NCBI GenBank assembly: GCA_000471925.1
Contig: CP006667.1
Location: forward strand, 496,001 to 560,000
Reading direction: 5' to 3'
DNA length: 64,000 nt
Origin: Ralstonia pickettii DTP0602
GTDB lineage: Bacteria; Pseudomonadota; Gammaproteobacteria; Burkholderiales; Burkholderiaceae
Shown here piece after piece: positions 62,977-64,000 of the stretch (position 1 is its first letter; each line of letters begins with the position of its first letter). The position numbers and the translations under genes are program-made. Under the pieces are notes generated by a model, which worked only from the letters and a program-made list of their open reading frames with translations, did not search any database and had not been told where the DNA came from.

Positions 62977-63978
62977 TCACATCATGCTGTCGAAAAAGCG
63001 CAGGATCCGCGCCGGCAGCCATTCGATATGGCCGCCGAACTGCCCGGCGGGCAGCAGCGGCAGGTGGCGTCGCCAGCTGGCGTCCGGGGTCATGAAGCCG
63101 ACATGGCCACCGTGCTCGGGCTGCTCCAGCCACACCTGCGGGCTGACCTCGGCCGGGCCGGGCAGGTGCCGGGCCGGCATGAAGGGGTCATTGCGTGCGT
63201 TCAGCACCAGCGTGGGCACGGCGATCTCGCGCAGCACGGGTTTGCTGGCGGCGCGGCGCCAGTAGTCGTCGGTATCGACAAAGCCATGCAGCGGCGCGGT
63301 GACCACGTTGTCGAAGGCGTACAGGTCGCGGCTGGCCAGCATGGTGTCGCGGTCGAACAGGCCGGGGAACTGCTCCAGCTTGGCCAGCGACTTGCGCTTG
63401 AGCGTCTGCAGGAACATGCGCGTATAGACCATGTTGAAGCCCACCGACAGCGCCACCCCGCCTGCCGCCAGGTCCAGCGGCGCGGAAATGGCCGCCGCCG
63501 CATGCACATGGCTGGCGGCGCCACCTTCCTCGCCCAGGAAGCGCAGCAGCGCGTTGCCGCCCAGCGAGATGCCCACCACCAGCAGTTTGCGCCCTTCGGC
63601 GCAGTGATGCCGGCGCATGCGCTCCAGCACCCAGCGGATCTCGGCGGAATCGCCCGAATGGTAGAAGCGCGGCGCCACGTTGAGCTCGCCCGAGCAGCCG
63701 CGGAAGTGCGGGATCACGCCCTGCCAGCCGCGCACGGACAGCGCATGCATCAGCGCCTGCGCATAGTGGCTGCCCGAGTCGCCCTCGAGGCCGTGGAACA
63801 TCACTACCAGGGGCGAATCGGGCTCGACGGCGTGGGTGGTCCAGTCCAGGTCGATGAAATCCTGGTCGGGTGTGTCCCAGCGCTCGCGGCGGAATGTCAC
63901 ACGCGGTGGCCGGCGGGTGAAGCGGGCGGGGATGATGGTCTGGGCGTGGCCGCCGCGCAGCCACCAGGGCATCGTCAT
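62977..63978 (-). CDS. YheT-family alpha/beta hydrolase
   Basis: Alpha/beta hydrolase of the YheT (UPF0017) family, about 333 residues. WWLRGGHAQTIIPARF at the N-terminus is diagnostic, then LVVMFHGLEGDSGSHYAQAL, FRGCSGELN, and the nucleophile elbow VVGISLGGNALLRFLGEEGG with Ser near residue 145. The acid lies in RNDPFMPARH and the final His in EHGGHVGFM. Substrates are probably carboxylic esters, not established. The frame is open upstream of 63978 through the window edge (codons for HGYGDG), so the true start may lie outside. Confidence 0.87.
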   Translation of the reverse strand: MTMPWWLRGGHAQTIIPARFTRRPPRVTFRRERWDTPDQDFIDLDWTTHAVEPDSPLVVMFHGLEGDSGSHYAQALMHALSVRGWQGVIPHFRGCSGELNVAPRFYHSGDSAEIRWVLERMRRHHCAEGRKLLVVGISLGGNALLRFLGEEGGAASHVHAAAAISAPLDLAAGGVALSVGFNMVYTRMFLQTLKRKSLAKLEQFPGLFDRDTMLASRDLYAFDNVVTAPLHGFVDTDDYWRRAASKPVLREIAVPTLVLNARNDPFMPARHLPGPAEVSPQVWLEQPEHGGHVGFMTPDASWRRHLPLLPAGQFGGHIEWLPARILRFFDSMM

Positions 63979-64000
63979 GCCGTCGCCGTAGCCATGCGCC

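Overview
The window looks like a piece of the main chromosome of a Cupriavidus species (Burkholderiales, Betaproteobacteria), probably close to C. necator or C. taiwanensis. It is GC-rich, codes densely on both strands with many ATGA-type overlaps, and has the betaproteobacterial gene order amgK / lptD-surA-pdxA-rsmA. Its flavohemoprotein closely resembles the C. necator FHP as I remember it. No rRNA, CRISPR array, intact IS element or prophage was seen; there is one tRNA-Met.

Layout. 1-5.5 kb (minus): ubiH-like gene (cut by the window edge), a small conserved gene, pepP, then murU-azlD-azlC-amgK. 5.7-12.7 kb (plus): lptD, surA, pdxA, rsmA, trpS. 12.8-20.2 kb (minus): EamA exporter, gloA, a YgjP-like metalloprotein, plsC, gmhB, glyS, a secreted protein and glyQ. 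20.2-20.8 kb: a gap holding a LexA-box-like site and a 30-codon membrane-peptide ORF. 20.8-26.6 kb (minus): miaB-phoH-ybeY-corC-lnt. 26.7-32.3 kb: secreted protein, ClC channel, RhlE-like helicase, SrkA-like kinase, universal stress protein.

32.7-43.5 kb is the accessory-looking part: a CaiB/BaiF CoA-transferase with a CMD-family protein, a BvgA-like response regulator broken by a frameshift, a fimbrial-subunit 3' remnant, an L,D-transpeptidase with a DUF882 protein, and a 3-sulfolactate catabolic operon (suyA-suyB-slcC-comC-Bug receptor-gntR). The operon has a strong sigma70 promoter with an overlapping inverted repeat, and the block ends at a terminator and tRNA-Met. 43.7-48.3 kb (minus): an MHS-type transporter with an unusual large loop, a DUF4212 membrane protein, and a sensor kinase/response regulator pair. 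48.3-54.4 kb (plus): recA (with a perfect LexA box), recX, a DUF2889 protein, sucC-sucD, a TerC-family protein. 54.4-57.1 kb: pilA under a sigma54-type promoter with three 41-bp-phased repeats, then a PglL/Wzy_C pilin O-glycosylation ligase. 57.1-64 kb: two Tyr/Pro-rich secreted proteins, hmp, moaC, a BepA-like M48 protease, an uncharacterised protein and a YheT-type hydrolase.

Much of the window serves the cell envelope: MurNAc recycling (AmgK/MurU), LPS assembly and outer-membrane quality control (LptD, SurA, BepA, GmhB), phospholipid and lipoprotein acylation (PlsC, Lnt), peptidoglycan crosslinking (L,D-transpeptidase, DUF882), and type IV pili with glycosylation. The least ordinary items are the possible SOS-controlled small membrane peptide, the phased pilA control region, the sulfolactate operon with its operator, and the decayed fimbrial/BvgA-like locus. 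All calls come from reading the sequence; no database search was run.
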